From Phragmites australis (lineage: Eukaryota > Streptophyta > Magnoliopsida > Poales > Poaceae): 64,000 nt of DNA. The translations under genes were made by a program, and so were the position numbers. Each line of letters opens with the position of its first letter. Positions within the stretch are counted from its first letter, which is position 1. The DNA is taken from positions 16,487,146 to 16,551,145 of the forward strand of contig NC_084940.1 in the NCBI RefSeq assembly GCF_958298935.1. Reading direction: 5' to 3'. This document shows, in pieces, positions 20,895 through 32,733 of the stretch. The notes under the pieces are model-generated. The model searched no databases. It was not told the DNA's origin and saw only the letters and a list, made by a program, of their open reading frames with translations.

Positions 20895-23800
20895 ATGGCC
20901 GACGGCAACCAGCAGCTCGTCACGACTGCCGCCACTGCTACTCTTGTCGCTGACAATCCGGGACCTTCCGCTTCTGCCCTTTCCACCCTCAATGTGCGTA
21001 CTCACATTCCATTCACTCTGTCTCTCCATCCACCCAATTACTCCCGTTGGTGTGAGCTTTTTTATGCCTCGTTGGCAAATTCAACACCCTTTGCCACATT
21101 GATGGCACAATAGCCCCCAACGTTGATGATCCAACTCTTGCTACCTGGACAACCACTGATTACTTAGTGCTCTCTGTCATCTACATTTCCATCTCCGATG
21201 AAATTCTCGGTGTCGTTCTCACTCCTAGCGCCACTGCCCATGTGATCTGGCTCAACATTGAGGGCTTGTTCCTGGACAAAAACCCCCTCTCATGCTCTTT
21301 GACTCGAAGTTGAGTTTCCCAACCTGGCTTAGGGTGACATGGACATCCTGACATACTCCGTGCATCTCAAATCCTATGTTGACGGTCTAACTGACATTGG
21401 CTAGCCAGTCACCAATTCAACCCTCATCCTCACTCTTCTTCGAGGACTCAATGAGAACTACCATCACATGGCGTCCATCATCAAAACTAAATCTCTACTA
21501 TCGTCCTTCCTAGAGGCGTGCTCACTGCTCCTCCTGGAAGAGGCTGATCTCAAGATCAACAAACCCAACCTGGCCACAACACTCATCACCAACGCGTCGG
21601 GCAAACCATCACCATTGCCGACTGCTAGATCCTCCCCTGGCCCTCGCAAGAACAAGTTGAAGCATAAGAACAAGGGACACCAAGGCTCCACCTCCAACAA
21701 ATAGGGCTCCAATTCCGACGGCACTACCTCCTGGCCCTATGGTGGTCCTTGGGTCAATCCCTGGACTGGGTTATTCCAGATGTGGCCCATTCCTCGTGGC
21801 CACCATGGTTCTTCCTCTGACGGCCAACATACTCTCAAGCGTGCCCCCTCAGGCGTTCCTCACTCCTGGTGTGCCAAACATGCCCGACCCACCCATTGGA
21901 TAGCTAGGTGCACCACTGCCTCCCGGTGTAGGCCAGCTCAGCGCTCCAGCACCCACATGGGACTAGGCATCTCTGATCAATGTGCTCAATGCCATGACCA
22001 TGAACGGTCTGAACTTAGGCTGGTACATGGACTTTGGCACCTCATCACCTCTCCAATGACCCTGGTAAACTCTCATCCACCTCTCATCCCTCTTCCTCAC
22101 ACGTCGTTGTTGGTGATGGTTCTTGGCTTCCCATCACTGCTCCGGAGACATCTCCCTCTCCACCACAAGCCGACCCATCCACCTACACAATGTTCAAATT
22201 TCTCCTCGTCTTATCGCAAATCTTGTTTTAGTTCACAAGTTTACAACTGACAACCTTGTCTGTGTTGAGTTTGACCCATTCGACTTATCCATCAAGGACC
22301 TCCACACCAAGGCTCTAATGCTGCGCTGCAATAGCTCCGATGATCTCTATCCTCTACTTCTGTCACTGCCAATAGTAGCGCATGCCGTCACCACTTCCAC
22401 AAGCACCTCGCTCTGGCATCACCAGCTCTGCCACCCTGGCATCCTAGCTCTTTCTAACTTGTCAAAGTCGCATGCCATTATTTGTAATAAATCCGACAAT
22501 GCGTCATGTACCGCATGTCAACTTGGGATGCTTGTCCAGATCCCATTTTCTCCTTCACTATCCAGAACATGTGTTGCTTTTGAAATAATACATTGCGACT
22601 TGTGGACTTTGCCTCTCCCTAGCTTCTCTAGTGCCAAGTATTACCTTGTGTGTCTTGACGATTTCACTCATCATCTGTGGACATTCCCCCTCAAATTGAA
22701 ATCAAACACCCTGGCAGCTCTTAAACACTTTCATGCTTATATTTCCACACACTTCAAAACTACCATCAAGTTCATCCAATGCGACAATGGTCACGAATTT
22801 GACAACGATGCCGCCAAAACATTCTTTCTTGAGCTCGACACACATTTCCACTTCTCTTGTCCACACACTTCACCTCAGAATGGGAAAGCCGAGTGCATCA
22901 TTCATACAATGAACAATATTGTGCACCCTCCTCTTTCAATCCTCAATTCACCTCAATTCTGAGCTGAAGCCCTCAATACCGCCATTTACATCCTCAATCG
23001 TCTTCCTACAAAAGCCATCACTCACACTACGCCACATGAGGCTCTCTTCGGTTCACCTCCAGACTACTCTCACCTTCGTGTCTTTGGCTATCATTGCTTT
23101 CTCAATCTCTCCACTACAGCTCAGCACAAACTCTCCTCTCAATCAACTAAATGTATATTCCTCGTTTATCCACTGAATCACAAAGGATATTGTTATCTTG
23201 ATTTAACCACTAATCGAATCATAACCTCTCACCATGTCATCTTCAATGAGTCGTATTTTGCATATGCAACATGCACTGATTCTCCACATGCTGCTCACCA
23301 ACTTCTGGACAAACCCGGTAGTGATCATGATCCTATTTTTTTTCTCCAGTCCCTTCTGTCTCATTTGTCACACCCATTTCCTTGACCAGTGCCCGCTCCA
23401 ACACCTCCTCACCTACTGAGCCTAACTATTCTGATGCCATGCCCAGTGCTCCTCTTGCTTCATAGCCCGTTGCACCATCCTATTCCTTGTCCAGCACAGG
23501 CTGTTCATCTGGCACAAACACCAATCCCATGATCACTCGAGCCAAGGATGGCATTCGCCAACACAAGCCCCTTCTCGATCTTCAGACCATCACCTCTAAT
23601 CCACATATTCATCTCTCTCCCATTCCTAAAACGCACTGAGGTGCTCTCAATGATCCCAATTGGCGTGCGGTAATGCTTGACGAGTTTCATGCTTTAACCT
23701 CCAACAATACTTGGGATCTTGTCCTCCCCCCTCCAAATGCCAATGTGACCACTGACAAATGGATCTACCACCACAAATTCAATCCTGGTGCCTCCCTTTC

Positions 23801-25088
23801 TCACTATAAAGCTCGATGGGTCTTGCGTGGATTTTCTCAACATCATAGATTGGATTATGTGGTAAAACCAGCAACAATTTGAGTTGTTCTCTCCCTTGCC
23901 TTAACTCATGGCTGGACAATCCACCAACTTGATGTCAAAACGCATTCCTTCATGGAACCCTCGTTGAGACTGATAAGCCGCATCATGTTCGTCGGCTGAA
24001 CAATTCATTCTACGGACTCAAACAAGCCCCACAAGCGTGGTTCACTTTGTTCCACTCTTTCATCATTTATGTTGGTTTCCACAACTACAAATCTGATCCC
24101 TCTCTCTTCACTTGCCATCTTGGATCTGATGTCGCCTACCTTCTTCTGTATGTAGATGAAATAATCCTTACTGCCTCCACCCCTATCTTTCTCAAATCAA
24201 TCATCTCCTCACTTAACCATGAATTTTCTATGACTGGCCTCGGTCCTCTCAACTATTTCCTTAGCATTTATGTCCACCGCACCAATCACAGGGTTTCTCT
24301 TTCCCAGAAGAAATATGCCATTGAAATTCTGGACCATGCTAACATGAAGCAATGCAATCCTTGCGCTACTCCGTTAGAGCCCCAACCCAAACTCCTAGCC
24401 AACTGATGAGCAATCCCACTATTTACCGAAGTTTGGCTGGAGCTCTTCAGTACTGGACATTCACGTGCCTGGACATTACACACGCCGTTCAACATGTTTA
24501 CTTGCATATGCACGATCCTCATGAACAACATTTCCAATTGTTGAAGCACATAATCCAGTATATCAAAGGTATGATAAGCTACGGTCTATAGCAGCACTAA
24601 TCATCTTCCCATGATCTCATCATCTATACTGACACGGATTGGGCTGACTGCCCCGATACAAGCCGTTTAACCTCCGGATACTGCGTATTCCTCAGTGACA
24701 ATCTCATATCTTGGTCATCAAAGTGACAACACACCATGTCATGGTCCAGCGCGAAGGCTGAATACCATGGTGTTGTGAACGATGTCATCGAGGCTTGCTG
24801 GCTTCGCCAACTGCTCCATGAGCTTCGCTGCCCACTACAGAAAGCCACGGTGGTCTACTGCGACAACATCAGCTCTATTACCTCTCCACCAATCTAGTTT
24901 AGCATCAACGCACAAAACATGTCGAGATTGATCTTCATTTCGCTCGTGATCGTGTTGGGCTTGGCGAGGTTCACGTACTGCATGTTCCAACAAATTTGCA
25001 GTATGCTGATGTCTTCATGAACAGATTGCTGACTAAAGTCCTCACGGACTTCTGCTCCAGTCTCAACGTGCGCTCCTCTTCCGGTTGA
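20895..25088 (+). pseudogene. Copia gag-pol polyprotein, multiply broken
   Basis: Gag starts MADGNQQLVTTAATA and includes a PPNYSRWCELF-like gag motif. The protease segment reads WYMDFGTSS near 22020-22045, where copia proteases have DSG. Integrase is the longest open piece (22123-22962): LWHHQLCHPG and CTACQLG for zinc binding, then HCDLWT, CDNGHEF and SPQNGKAE for the DDE triad. RT is split over 23673-24406; the catalytic box reads YVDE in place of YVDD. RNase H shows SSAKAEYHGV near 24750, and the end is a TGA at 25086-25088. Many stops and frameshifts separate the pieces. Confidence 0.88.
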
Positions 25089-25101
25089 CACTGCGGGAGG
25101 C

Positions 25102-25300
25102 TATTGGATAAACACTATCCTAGCCTACTTGCTACTGTTGCCATCTGGCAACAGAAGCCTAACCGAGCACCCGATACTCTTGTAGTTTGTTGTATAGGCT
25201 AACAAACCCTGTACCAATCCTTGTACTCGGTGTATAATTATCGCTAGTAATCATCAATGAGAATCACTCCGAAAATTCTCTCAAAGCTACCTTTCTCACA
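25102..25300 (+). repeat. 3' LTR of the copia element (199 bp)
   Basis: It starts TATTGGATAAAC after a short purine-rich CGGGAGG tract and ends CTTTCTCACA. It shares the central GTAGTTTGTTGTATAGG block with the 5' LTR exactly. Confidence 0.9.
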
Positions 25301-25561
25301 GCGAATAATTGCTGGATATTGGAAATACGAAGGGATTTTTTTCTGTAGTCAATAGATTGCGTAATATCAATACCCATAATATATTTTGGGTACATGCTAT
25401 AGATCTTGTAGCGATCTATTACCATATCAGAAATAAGAGGTTATCGTTTACTGGTAAATTGCCACAATATACTCACTTTGATTGATACTAGTTGTCATGT
25501 TGTGTCACATAAATAGCATTCTTTCTGATTTTCGTATGGTTCTTCAAGACCTTTGAATTGG

Positions 25562-25567
25562 TTTATT
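25562..25567 (-). terminator. AGAL: Polyadenylation signal AATAAA for the alpha-galactosidase gene
   Basis: On the - strand AATAAA lies about 37-42 bases after the TAG stop at 25606-25604, within an AT-rich context. This is a normal place for a plant polyadenylation signal. Confidence 0.6.
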
Positions 25568-25603
25568 CAATAATAACATGCAATATATTAGTGAGAATCC
25601 TTT

Positions 25604-28600
25604 CTATTTTGGGCTCAACACATACATTTTGCAAGCATGAGAATCTACTGATTCCTTCAATTCTCCTTGCACTGATGATAAAACCTCGTCCTGCAAACAA
25701 ACGAGATTGCAGACTCAAAAGAAGACCAAGAAAAACTGCAATATGCAACAGAGAGTAAATATGTAATGGTAGAACTTGTATATGATCCGACAAAATGCTT
25801 ACTGTCCAAAGATCATGAGCACCAGCGACAGTTGATGAATTAAAACCAATGCTGCTCCAGGTAGCAGTGATGGATGCTTCAGAAGACCCTCTGTTCCATA
25901 AAACCACAGCAACTCTACCTCCACTTAGTGGACCGGCCCATACCTAAGCAAAATGTCAGGGAGTATATATAAACAAGTCTTGCATATGACCATAATCCAA
26001 AGGCACCAAGCACAGCTTTTGCTTTTCTTGTATATAGTTGTACTTACTTCTTGGTCTCCATCTTGTTGCACTTTGTGCCCTTGTACCCCAAGCTCATCTG
26101 CTCACGAATCATTTAAGCTTAGTATCATATCTTCTCTAATTTTGAGAAACAAAGGAATGATCAGTGCGTTTGCTTGACCTTGGTTAACTGCAATGACATT
26201 TTGATTGCTGAGGATGTCCTTGGTTTCTTTGCTCATGGAGCGGATGTCGCAGCCAATCAATAGAGGTGCCTGCATCACGTCAGCGCAGCACCATTGTTAT
26301 GTGCAGAATTACTGTTCGCACACGTGAATAGCAACCACGTTACTGTAGCATAAGATAGGGAGGTTATGATAGATTAGTTAGTGTATCTATTCGTACGTTA
26401 TGATTCGAATGGATCTGTTTATAGATAAGTTTGGTAGGAATTATATTAGAAGTCAGATTGAATTAGAACTGATAAATTTAGTAGAAAATAAATTAAGAGT
26501 TGGAATTGAATTAGGATTGTAATTTCTCCTCTCTATATAAAGGGGTAGCTGGCATATCCTTGTAATCAAGTAAAAGAAGAATTAATCTAAGTCTCTCAAA
26601 TCTATACTCTAAACCCTCCCTGGCAACCAACACGGCCTGACTATCCTCCTGACAGATGTTTATCCTCTAATGATCTTAGGATCATAATAATCATGGTGTG
26701 GCAAAATGCAAATGAATATAGTGTACACAGTTTGTTTAATGCTTCTGTTCTGATGGTTTCATCTCTGATATTATGCACAGAAGAATGCAACTCATTACCT
26801 TCATTAGAGCCCATATGCTAAAATGGGAGCGGTACTCCTCTGTTGTCATTCCCCCGTTTCCGACTTCAAGCATGTCTGGGTCTGAAAGCAGAAACATCAG
26901 CTCATTCAACATTCAGGAGAAAGCATGCTCCAAGTTTTCACTGGGCTGAAGGACTAACCATTCCATCCACCAGGCCTTGCATATGATGCCCACTTGTTGT
27001 TGTTGTCGGCGATGCCCGTCATGCTAAAACATTACAGGGCAACAAGGTGCATCAGGCATTGATAAGACAATCTTTTGCTATGCATGTTCATGCTTCCAAG
27101 TGCCAAATTTGGCCTTGTGTGTCAGGTAAGTGACAAGAAGTTCCTTGTAAACTTAAACAAAATCTGGCATATTTTGTCGGGACAGTTGTAGCTCGTCAAG
27201 GTGTAAACTTTACCTTGCCCAATTATCCTGGATGTCACCAGTTGTTCTCCAACTGTTTCCTACACCACTTGCCCATTTTGCTGGGTCATCCACACCCCTA
27301 CACAACGAATTTTTCAAAACAGAACAATTGAGTTCAAAGTTCAAACAAAAAAATTGATCAGAAAAGGAAAAAAAAAGAACAACAGTTACCATTCACAAAG
27401 GGAGAAGAAAATACTCCTCCCAGAATTCAGAAGCGCTTTGCTCATCGTGTTATATCTGCATGTTGTCGTGAGCCAGTTCAGTTTCTCAAAATAGCATGAA
27501 AAGGAGGAACTGTTAAAAGCTACCGATTGCTGATGGAGTGTTGGGCACCTTGGCTGCGGGCTGATTCCCTGGTTGTTGCAGTTGTCATACTTCAAATAGT
27601 CAACTCCCTTCCAATTAAAGACAATTAGAATTCAGTTGAAGCAGGAAAGAAAGCCATTGTTTTCACACGTTTAAATTTTTTGATCTAATTGACACAATAA
27701 AGCTACCCAAGCTGCGAATGTTTTTGCGTCTTGCTCTTCATATCCAAGCGAACCGGGCATCAACTTGCTGCAAGTTCGCGACCTGAAAGGAGATAGCTGT
27801 GATTCAAGAGATAAACAACAACTTGAAGCATGAAATCTGTTGAACTGAATTGTATGATTTTTTGTCATTCTGTTTCTATTTCTGCCAGCCATGTTTTTCC
27901 AAGCGTTTTTTTTTTCCATGCAACTCTGCGGTTTCTCTTTTGCCAATTATGCGTACCCAGCATCACCATAGATTCCGAGCTTGAGCCCTTTTCCATGCAC
28001 ATAGTCTGCCAGGGCCGTTATTCCTGATGGGAATGTTGTTGGATTTGGAACTAGATGACCCTGTAAAATAAAGAAAGCTGTTCATTTTACCGATGGAACA
28101 GAGTATATCCATTTCAGCAATGTCATGTTGATCTTGCTGGTTTTACTTTGCTGAGCATCAAAATTGAATTTTTAAATTTTATTTTGCTACACTCTATTCT
28201 ACATATATATTTCTATATCAACATTTACTCACCTGAGAGTCCCTGTCATTGGCTGCCCAACAATCATCTGCAGTTTTACATATGTTCTTTTGTCACTTTT
28301 TACAACTGAGCAGCAGCCAAAAGAAAAGGAGGGAAAATATCAAGAGACTACCTATGTTGATATAGTCATAACCAAGCTTTGCAAGGCCAGTACCCACCAT
28401 AGCATCAGCTGCAGAAGCAAATCATGGTTTTTGCAGCATTTCATGGGCACAACTGCAACTGATTCTGAGGCAAGAGTGTAGCCTTACCGATTTGTCGAAT
28501 CATCTCTTCGTTTATTTTGCAGCCGAAGTGATTCCAACTATTCCACCTGAGTTTGGCACATAGTCAGTAAAGAGATGCGCTAGATAATTTTTTTTAAAAA

Positions 28601-29247
28601 AAAAAATCAGCACTTCTATGTCTACAGTGGTGCTATGGTACTTGGAGCTGAAACTGAGTAATTCACAAAGCATATTCCGACCAGACACATATTAACAGAG
28701 CTGTTGGACAGTCACCCATGAGAATGTGATTTGGAGAGACTGAGACTACAAGAGACCATCGTTTGTGTGATTTATCATTCATAAATGTATGCAAAGTTTT
28801 TATGTTTTGCAACAACACTGCAAAAGAAATAGACCTTAGGAAGTATCGGAGGGGGAAGAACCTAGAATAGGCCACTTTTTTGGATTGTCCAAAATTCAGG
28901 TTTGCTATGATAAAACATTGGGCAGGCAGAAGATTATTCCTACACAATGTGGTACTCTTTTTGGACGGCTTCCATGCAAATTGAGTGAAATCATGAATAC
29001 AGAAAATGGGGAGAAAACAGGAAAATCGAGATGAAAAACCAAATCTCATCACCAAAGGCCACACGCATGTCCATGGAAAAAACAAAGGCTAAAGGATCCC
29101 TTACCCCATCTGGGGAGTCCGGCCAAGGCCATTCTCCAGAGCGGCTCTCCTCGCCACCGCTGCCGGTGACCTCGCCGGACGGATCGCCAATGCCGACATC
29201 GACAGCAAGAGGAAGAAGAAAGCGCAGAAGAGTGCCTTGGTTGCCAT
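25604..29247 (-). CDS. AGAL: Alpha-galactosidase, glycoside hydrolase family 27 (15 exons)
   Basis: It removes terminal alpha-1,6-galactose from raffinose-type sugars and galactomannans. Exons: 29247-29105, 28546-28488, 28408-28352, 28267-28233, 28060-27957, 27782-27707, 27607-27549, 27455-27390, 27297-27214, 27023-26959, 26881-26799, 26269-26179, 26097-26048, 25943-25803 and 25690-25604. All introns are GT-AG and phases agree, giving 1200 nt and 399 aa, a normal family length. Residues 1-21 form a hydrophobic signal peptide ([21 protein letters not shown]), implying secretion or vacuolar delivery. Family motifs are [10 protein letters not shown] (48-57), INIDDCWA (84-91), the nucleophile Asp166 in YLKYDNC and the acid/base Asp221 in [11 protein letters not shown], followed by [19 protein letters not shown]. 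No broken codon is seen, so it looks functional. Donor choices in exons 7 and 13 were set by frame and family similarity. Confidence 0.95.
26290..26640. repeat. Probable LTR-like insertion in an intron of the alpha-galactosidase gene
   Basis: The intron between exons 11 and 12 (26798-26270) is by far the longest after the first. It holds AT-rich sequence with CTCTATATAAAGGG near 26530-26543, then TTGTAATCAAG and a CTCTCAAATCTATACTCT tract. This layout is typical of a small solo LTR on the + strand. I found no convincing target duplication, so ends are approximate. Confidence 0.35.
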
Positions 29248-29315
29248 GACAAATATGTGCGCAGGTAGGTGACTCGGTGCTGCAAGTGATGTGGTCTTCT
29301 GTATCTCCTAGGTCG

Positions 29316-29324
29316 TTATTTATA
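29316..29324 (-). promoter_or_regulatory. AGAL: TATA box of the alpha-galactosidase gene
   Basis: TATAAATAA on the - strand lies about 70 bases upstream of the ATG, with a CCAAT-type GGCCAATTG just upstream (29326-29334). Position and order suit a plant core promoter. Confidence 0.65.
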
Positions 29325-29636
29325 GCAATTGGCCAGCATCGAGGCAAGGGTCTTTTCACGGGCTTAGGATCTCACGGAGGCCGGCGCAGGCGATATATAC
29401 CTTGGTTTCGGATACACCGATGCAAGCTCCATTGTTTCGGTTTGAGTAGTGTATAAATTCATTGTTATTAAAATCTTTGTGTGCCTAAATAATAATCATA
29501 ACCATATAAACATTTATTACTGCTAGACGTAACTCTATCGCTAGTACAGACATAGTTATCTCTAACACTTACTAGCGTTGCAAGTGCTAAAGCTAGAAGA
29601 CAGAAGCATTAGCTGTGGCATTTTGTTGTCAAAGTA
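29325..29636. other. Upstream flank of the alpha-galactosidase gene
   Basis: No gene or repeat is recognised. It probably holds upstream promoter sequence for the - strand gene. Confidence 0.4.
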
Positions 29637-30026
29637 TTGTAACAGCCCAAATTCAGAAGTCATAAAATGAATTTATTAATCGACATAACGAAAGTTGGGA
29701 ATGTGAGAAAAAGAAAGAAACAGATAAGGAAAAGAATAAAACAAAGGATAGAATAAAGGAAACCCAGAAATCCTTTTTTGGTCGAAAACCTCACCTCTCA
29801 GCACGTTCCACCTTTCCTCCCGGCCCGATTCCCTTTTCTTTCCTGGACTCGGCTCATTCTCTCCCTCAGACCCTCCCCCTTCTCTCCGCCCGGGCCAGCT
29901 TGTTCTTCCCTGGGCTGAACCCATTTCACCTCCCATCTCCCTTCTTTCAGCCCAATCTCTCCGAGGCCCACCCGCCTTCTCTCTCTTGGGCCACTCTCTT
30001 GCCGCATGGACCAAAGCCGCCCCGCG
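29637..30026 (+). repeat. Truncated Ty3/gypsy LTR fragment
   Basis: TGTAACAGCCCAAATT at the start resembles the LTR start at 15957 (TGTAACACCC). The pyrimidine-rich run at 29790-29990, with CCCGGCCCGATTCCC and GGGCCA-type words, resembles 16230-16400. It ends at the (TA)n tract. No coding part accompanies it. Confidence 0.5.

Positions 30027-30028
<2 letters not shown>

Positions 30029-30090
<62 letters not shown>
30029..30090. repeat. (TA)n microsatellite, left of the Micron-like element
   Basis: About 31 uninterrupted TA units. A second tract of about 14 units lies at 30467-30494. Together they flank a 376-bp element. Confidence 0.95.
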
Positions 30091-30093
<3 letters not shown>

Positions 30094-30464
30094 CACCTAT
30101 TCTATACTCCTAGGAGTATGTACTCCCACATGCAATATACCAACTAAACAAACACTTTATACTCTTTTATCATTTTTAGTATACTCTAATACTAATTCTA
30201 AGATACTCCAATATGAGTTGTATGAAAAAAAATTCAATGTTAACCTTTCATTTTTGCTATATACTCTTTTTATATATAAAAGAAGTATATACGCAAATTA
30301 AGATAAAAATTATGGAATTTCATAAAAATTTTCGTGGGATTTGTATTGTAGTATCTTATAATTACTAATGAAGTATATTTAAAGTGATAAAGAAGTATAA
30401 CACATGTGTAAAAGTGGTATATGAGAGGTGGGAGTACATACACCCAGGAGTACATACTAGTTTT

Positions 30465-30466
<2 letters not shown>
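30091..30466. mobile_element. Micron-like MITE flanked by (TA)n on both sides
   Basis: A 376-bp AT-rich non-coding segment starts with AGGAGTATGTACTCCCAC (about 30111-30128) and ends with its inverted counterpart GTGGGAGTACATACACC (about 30428-30444) plus AGGAGTACATACTAG. It therefore has inverted repeats just inside its ends. Flanking (TA)n on both sides is the hallmark of Micron elements, which target TA microsatellites in rice. Size and layout fit; sequence identity to Micron was not tested. Confidence 0.55.
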
Positions 30467-30494
<28 letters not shown>

Positions 30495-30498
<4 letters not shown>

Positions 30499-31095
30499 TA
30501 GGAATAGGCTACCGTCGCCAGTGCAACAGGCGAGAACAAGATATCATCCGATGAACAGGCGAGACTTTGTGGGCCCCGGCTCAGAAAAGATCTCACCCGT
30601 TCAGCGGGCGAGAACTTCATGTCGCCCACTAAATGAGCAAGATCTCCATGGATGCGACACTGGGTGGGCCCACCTAGAAGGGCTCGTCCGTTCAGTGGGC
30701 GAGATCTTCTAGGTATAAAGAAGCATCGACGCACCCCTGCCGACGTCAGCCTACCATTTGCACCACACCTAGCCGAGAGAGGGAGGAGAGGAAGAGAGGG
30801 AGAGGGAGGGGAGGAGAGGAGAGCGAGAGGAGGGGAGGGGAGGAAGAAATTTGGGATGAAACCTTACTAAAATAAAGATAAAGAGGTATGTTAGTATTTT
30901 TTTTATAAACCCAGTAGGATAGTCATTATTGGTAGATTTTGACATAGGTTAGAGGTTATACCTAGTTTTTTTACAAACCCGGTAAGATAGCCACTAGACG
31001 TATGTTAGGATATAGATTTAAGTTTAGAATTAGAGTAGACATAGTATAGCAACTAGATCCTGTTTGTAGATTTTTTTGGGGGGGGGGGGGGATGG
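30495..31095. repeat. Unclassified repeat-derived stretch with GGCGAGA motifs
   Basis: CAGGCGAGA and GGGCGAGA recur on + and CGCCC on the other strand across 30510-30715. Then a TATAAAG near 30715, a purine-rich GAGAGGGAGGAGAGG run (30775-30845) and a G13-type homopolymer near 31079-31091 follow. No protein is encoded. It looks like the end of an unidentified DNA transposon. Confidence 0.35.
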
Positions 31096-31298
31096 TTGAT
31101 GTAGCGATATGGGAATATTTTGTTACAGTATAGAATACATGTTGTATTTGATGTAGCAATTTGGGAATATTTTGTTACAGTATAGAATACATGTTGTATT
31201 TGATGTAGCGATTTGGGAATATTTTGTGCAGTATAGAATACATGTTGTGTTTGATGTAGCGATATGAGAATATTTTGTCGCAGTATAGAATACATATT
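31096..31298. repeat. Minisatellite, four copies of a 52-bp unit
   Basis: Units start TTGATGTAGCGATnTGnGAATATTTTG at 31096, 31148, 31200 and 31251 (the third is one base short). Each contains CAGTATAGAATACAT. Copies differ at only a few positions. Confidence 0.92.
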
Positions 31299-31359
31299 TC
31301 TTGAAAATGAGAGCTTGCATGATCAAGCAATCCTGCAATCAATAATGCACCTATAATCC

Positions 31360-31690
31360 TGCATGCATCTCCATTATTGCAGGCTGGTGAATCGATATGA
31401 TCGAGTTGTGCTTTCACTGAAATATAGCAATATTGCATGCATACATCTTCATTATTGCAGGCCGGTGGATCGATATGATCGAGCTGTGCTTTCACCATGT
31501 GCTGCTACACTCAACACGTGAGGAAGTTGGCTGACAAACAAGACACGCAATATGCTGAATACAGGGCATCTAGGTATATTTGGCACACGATATGCCGAAT
31601 ACGCTTAAGGTTCCACGTATTTGGCACACCGTGTACCGAATACTATTTGTCATATATGTTTACGGCACACCGGTGCTGAAAACTTGATTT
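31360..31690. repeat. Direct repeats and TTTGGCACAC/GCCGAATAC motifs
   Basis: A block of about 60 bp around CATTATTGCAGGC and ATCGATATGATCGAG occurs twice (about 31362-31420 and 31435-31495). Next come three diverged copies of a TTTGGCACACnnTnTnCCGAATAC-type motif (about 31570-31700). No gene is seen. The stretch 31700-32480 is AT-rich and I see nothing in it. Confidence 0.6.
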
Positions 31691-32726
31691 TGATACACCA
31701 TATGCCGAATACACTTACTATATTTGTAAATATATCATATTATCTATTTTTGTAAATATGGTCCGATATGTTATGTATGTTTGGATTTTTGCCCCTCTAT
31801 GCAACCTATGCGACAGTGCCTCAAGTGGAAGTAGACACGCGTGAGCCCACAAATTCCTAGCTTTTTTCCTCTCATGTACATCTCTCCCTCTCGGACCGGT
31901 TCAAAAAATTCTCTACCTCCTTATGTATTGATGACTCACGGTTATACCAACATTCAATGATCATGTATCACTCAAAGTGTCTGCGGCGTTAGTAGTGTTG
32001 TGGTGAGTAATCGAAGCATTATCATAGAGGTCTGTTATGACTTCTCAAGAGGCTAATGACGTGTTTAAGCAATGATGAGATCAAGAGATGACATGACATG
32101 ACGAGGTCGAAGATCTATTTACTCAAAAACTTTGAGCTCACACATTCAAAATTTAGACTCAAGGAACAAAAACTTCAATTTAGATACTAATACCCTAATA
32201 GAGAGAGGTAGAAGAACAAGAACAAGGTGTGTTTGGATAGCTAAGGTGGGTAACAAACTTCCTGCACCCCCTTGCTTCCTTGCTATCGATTGTGGTGGGT
32301 GGTGTTGACCGGCCGTCGTGAGTGAAAACATGCATAACACATTGCTCATGCTCTCCGTTGCATAGTCTTAGACACGGTAGAGTGGTGTCTAGGGACGTAG
32401 AGGCAATATGCTGAAGTGGTGGCACTTCAACTGTAGAAATAGAAAGAGGATCCGGAGGAATAGGAAAGAAGAGCTGGGCTTTGTATTTGTGCTCTAGCTT
32501 ATTTTGTGTTGATGCTTGTCGCCACAGCGGTGGATGTTTTCATCGTAATGGCAGCAGAACTATTTTCTCGCATGTTCCGGAAAAGAAAAAGAAAGAAATT
32601 AGGAGCGATGGAGGCAATGGCACAGGGCACCATGTCATCATCATCATCACAGCTAAAAGATGAAACCACGGATGATGCAGACAGTACGGCAGCCAAACCC
32701 AAACCACATCAGCTCCGCGCCGCGCT

Positions 32727-32733
32727 TATAAAA
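32727..32733 (+). promoter_or_regulatory. EML: TATA box of the EMSY-like gene
   Basis: TATAAAA in a GC-rich setting is followed by a CT-rich initiator-like region (about 32755-32815) and a GC-rich leader up to the ATG at 33105. The leader contains a CAGGTGAGCG donor-like site near 32929-32938, so a 5'-UTR intron is possible. Confidence 0.6.

Larger units (their letters stand above)
20647..25300 (+). mobile_element. Ty1/copia LTR retrotransposon, complete but dead
   Basis: It is 4.65 kb, with LTRs at 20647-20843 and 25102-25300, flanked by GCGAA at 20642-20646 and 25301-25305. The TGGTATCACC primer-binding site follows the 5' LTR directly. Internal order is gag, protease, integrase, RT, RNase H, the copia order. 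The two LTRs differ at roughly 10% of sites by eye, so this is an old insertion. It ends about 300 bp downstream of the alpha-galactosidase gene's stop codon. Confidence 0.93.

Noticed and set aside
29900..30301. Open frame running through the (TA)n tract
   Set aside because: It is produced by the TATATA repeat (alternating Ile/Tyr) and neighbouring LTR-like sequence; not a gene.
31096..31298. CRISPR-like repeat array
   Set aside because: The 52-bp units are directly adjacent with no spacers and the genome is a plant; it is a minisatellite.
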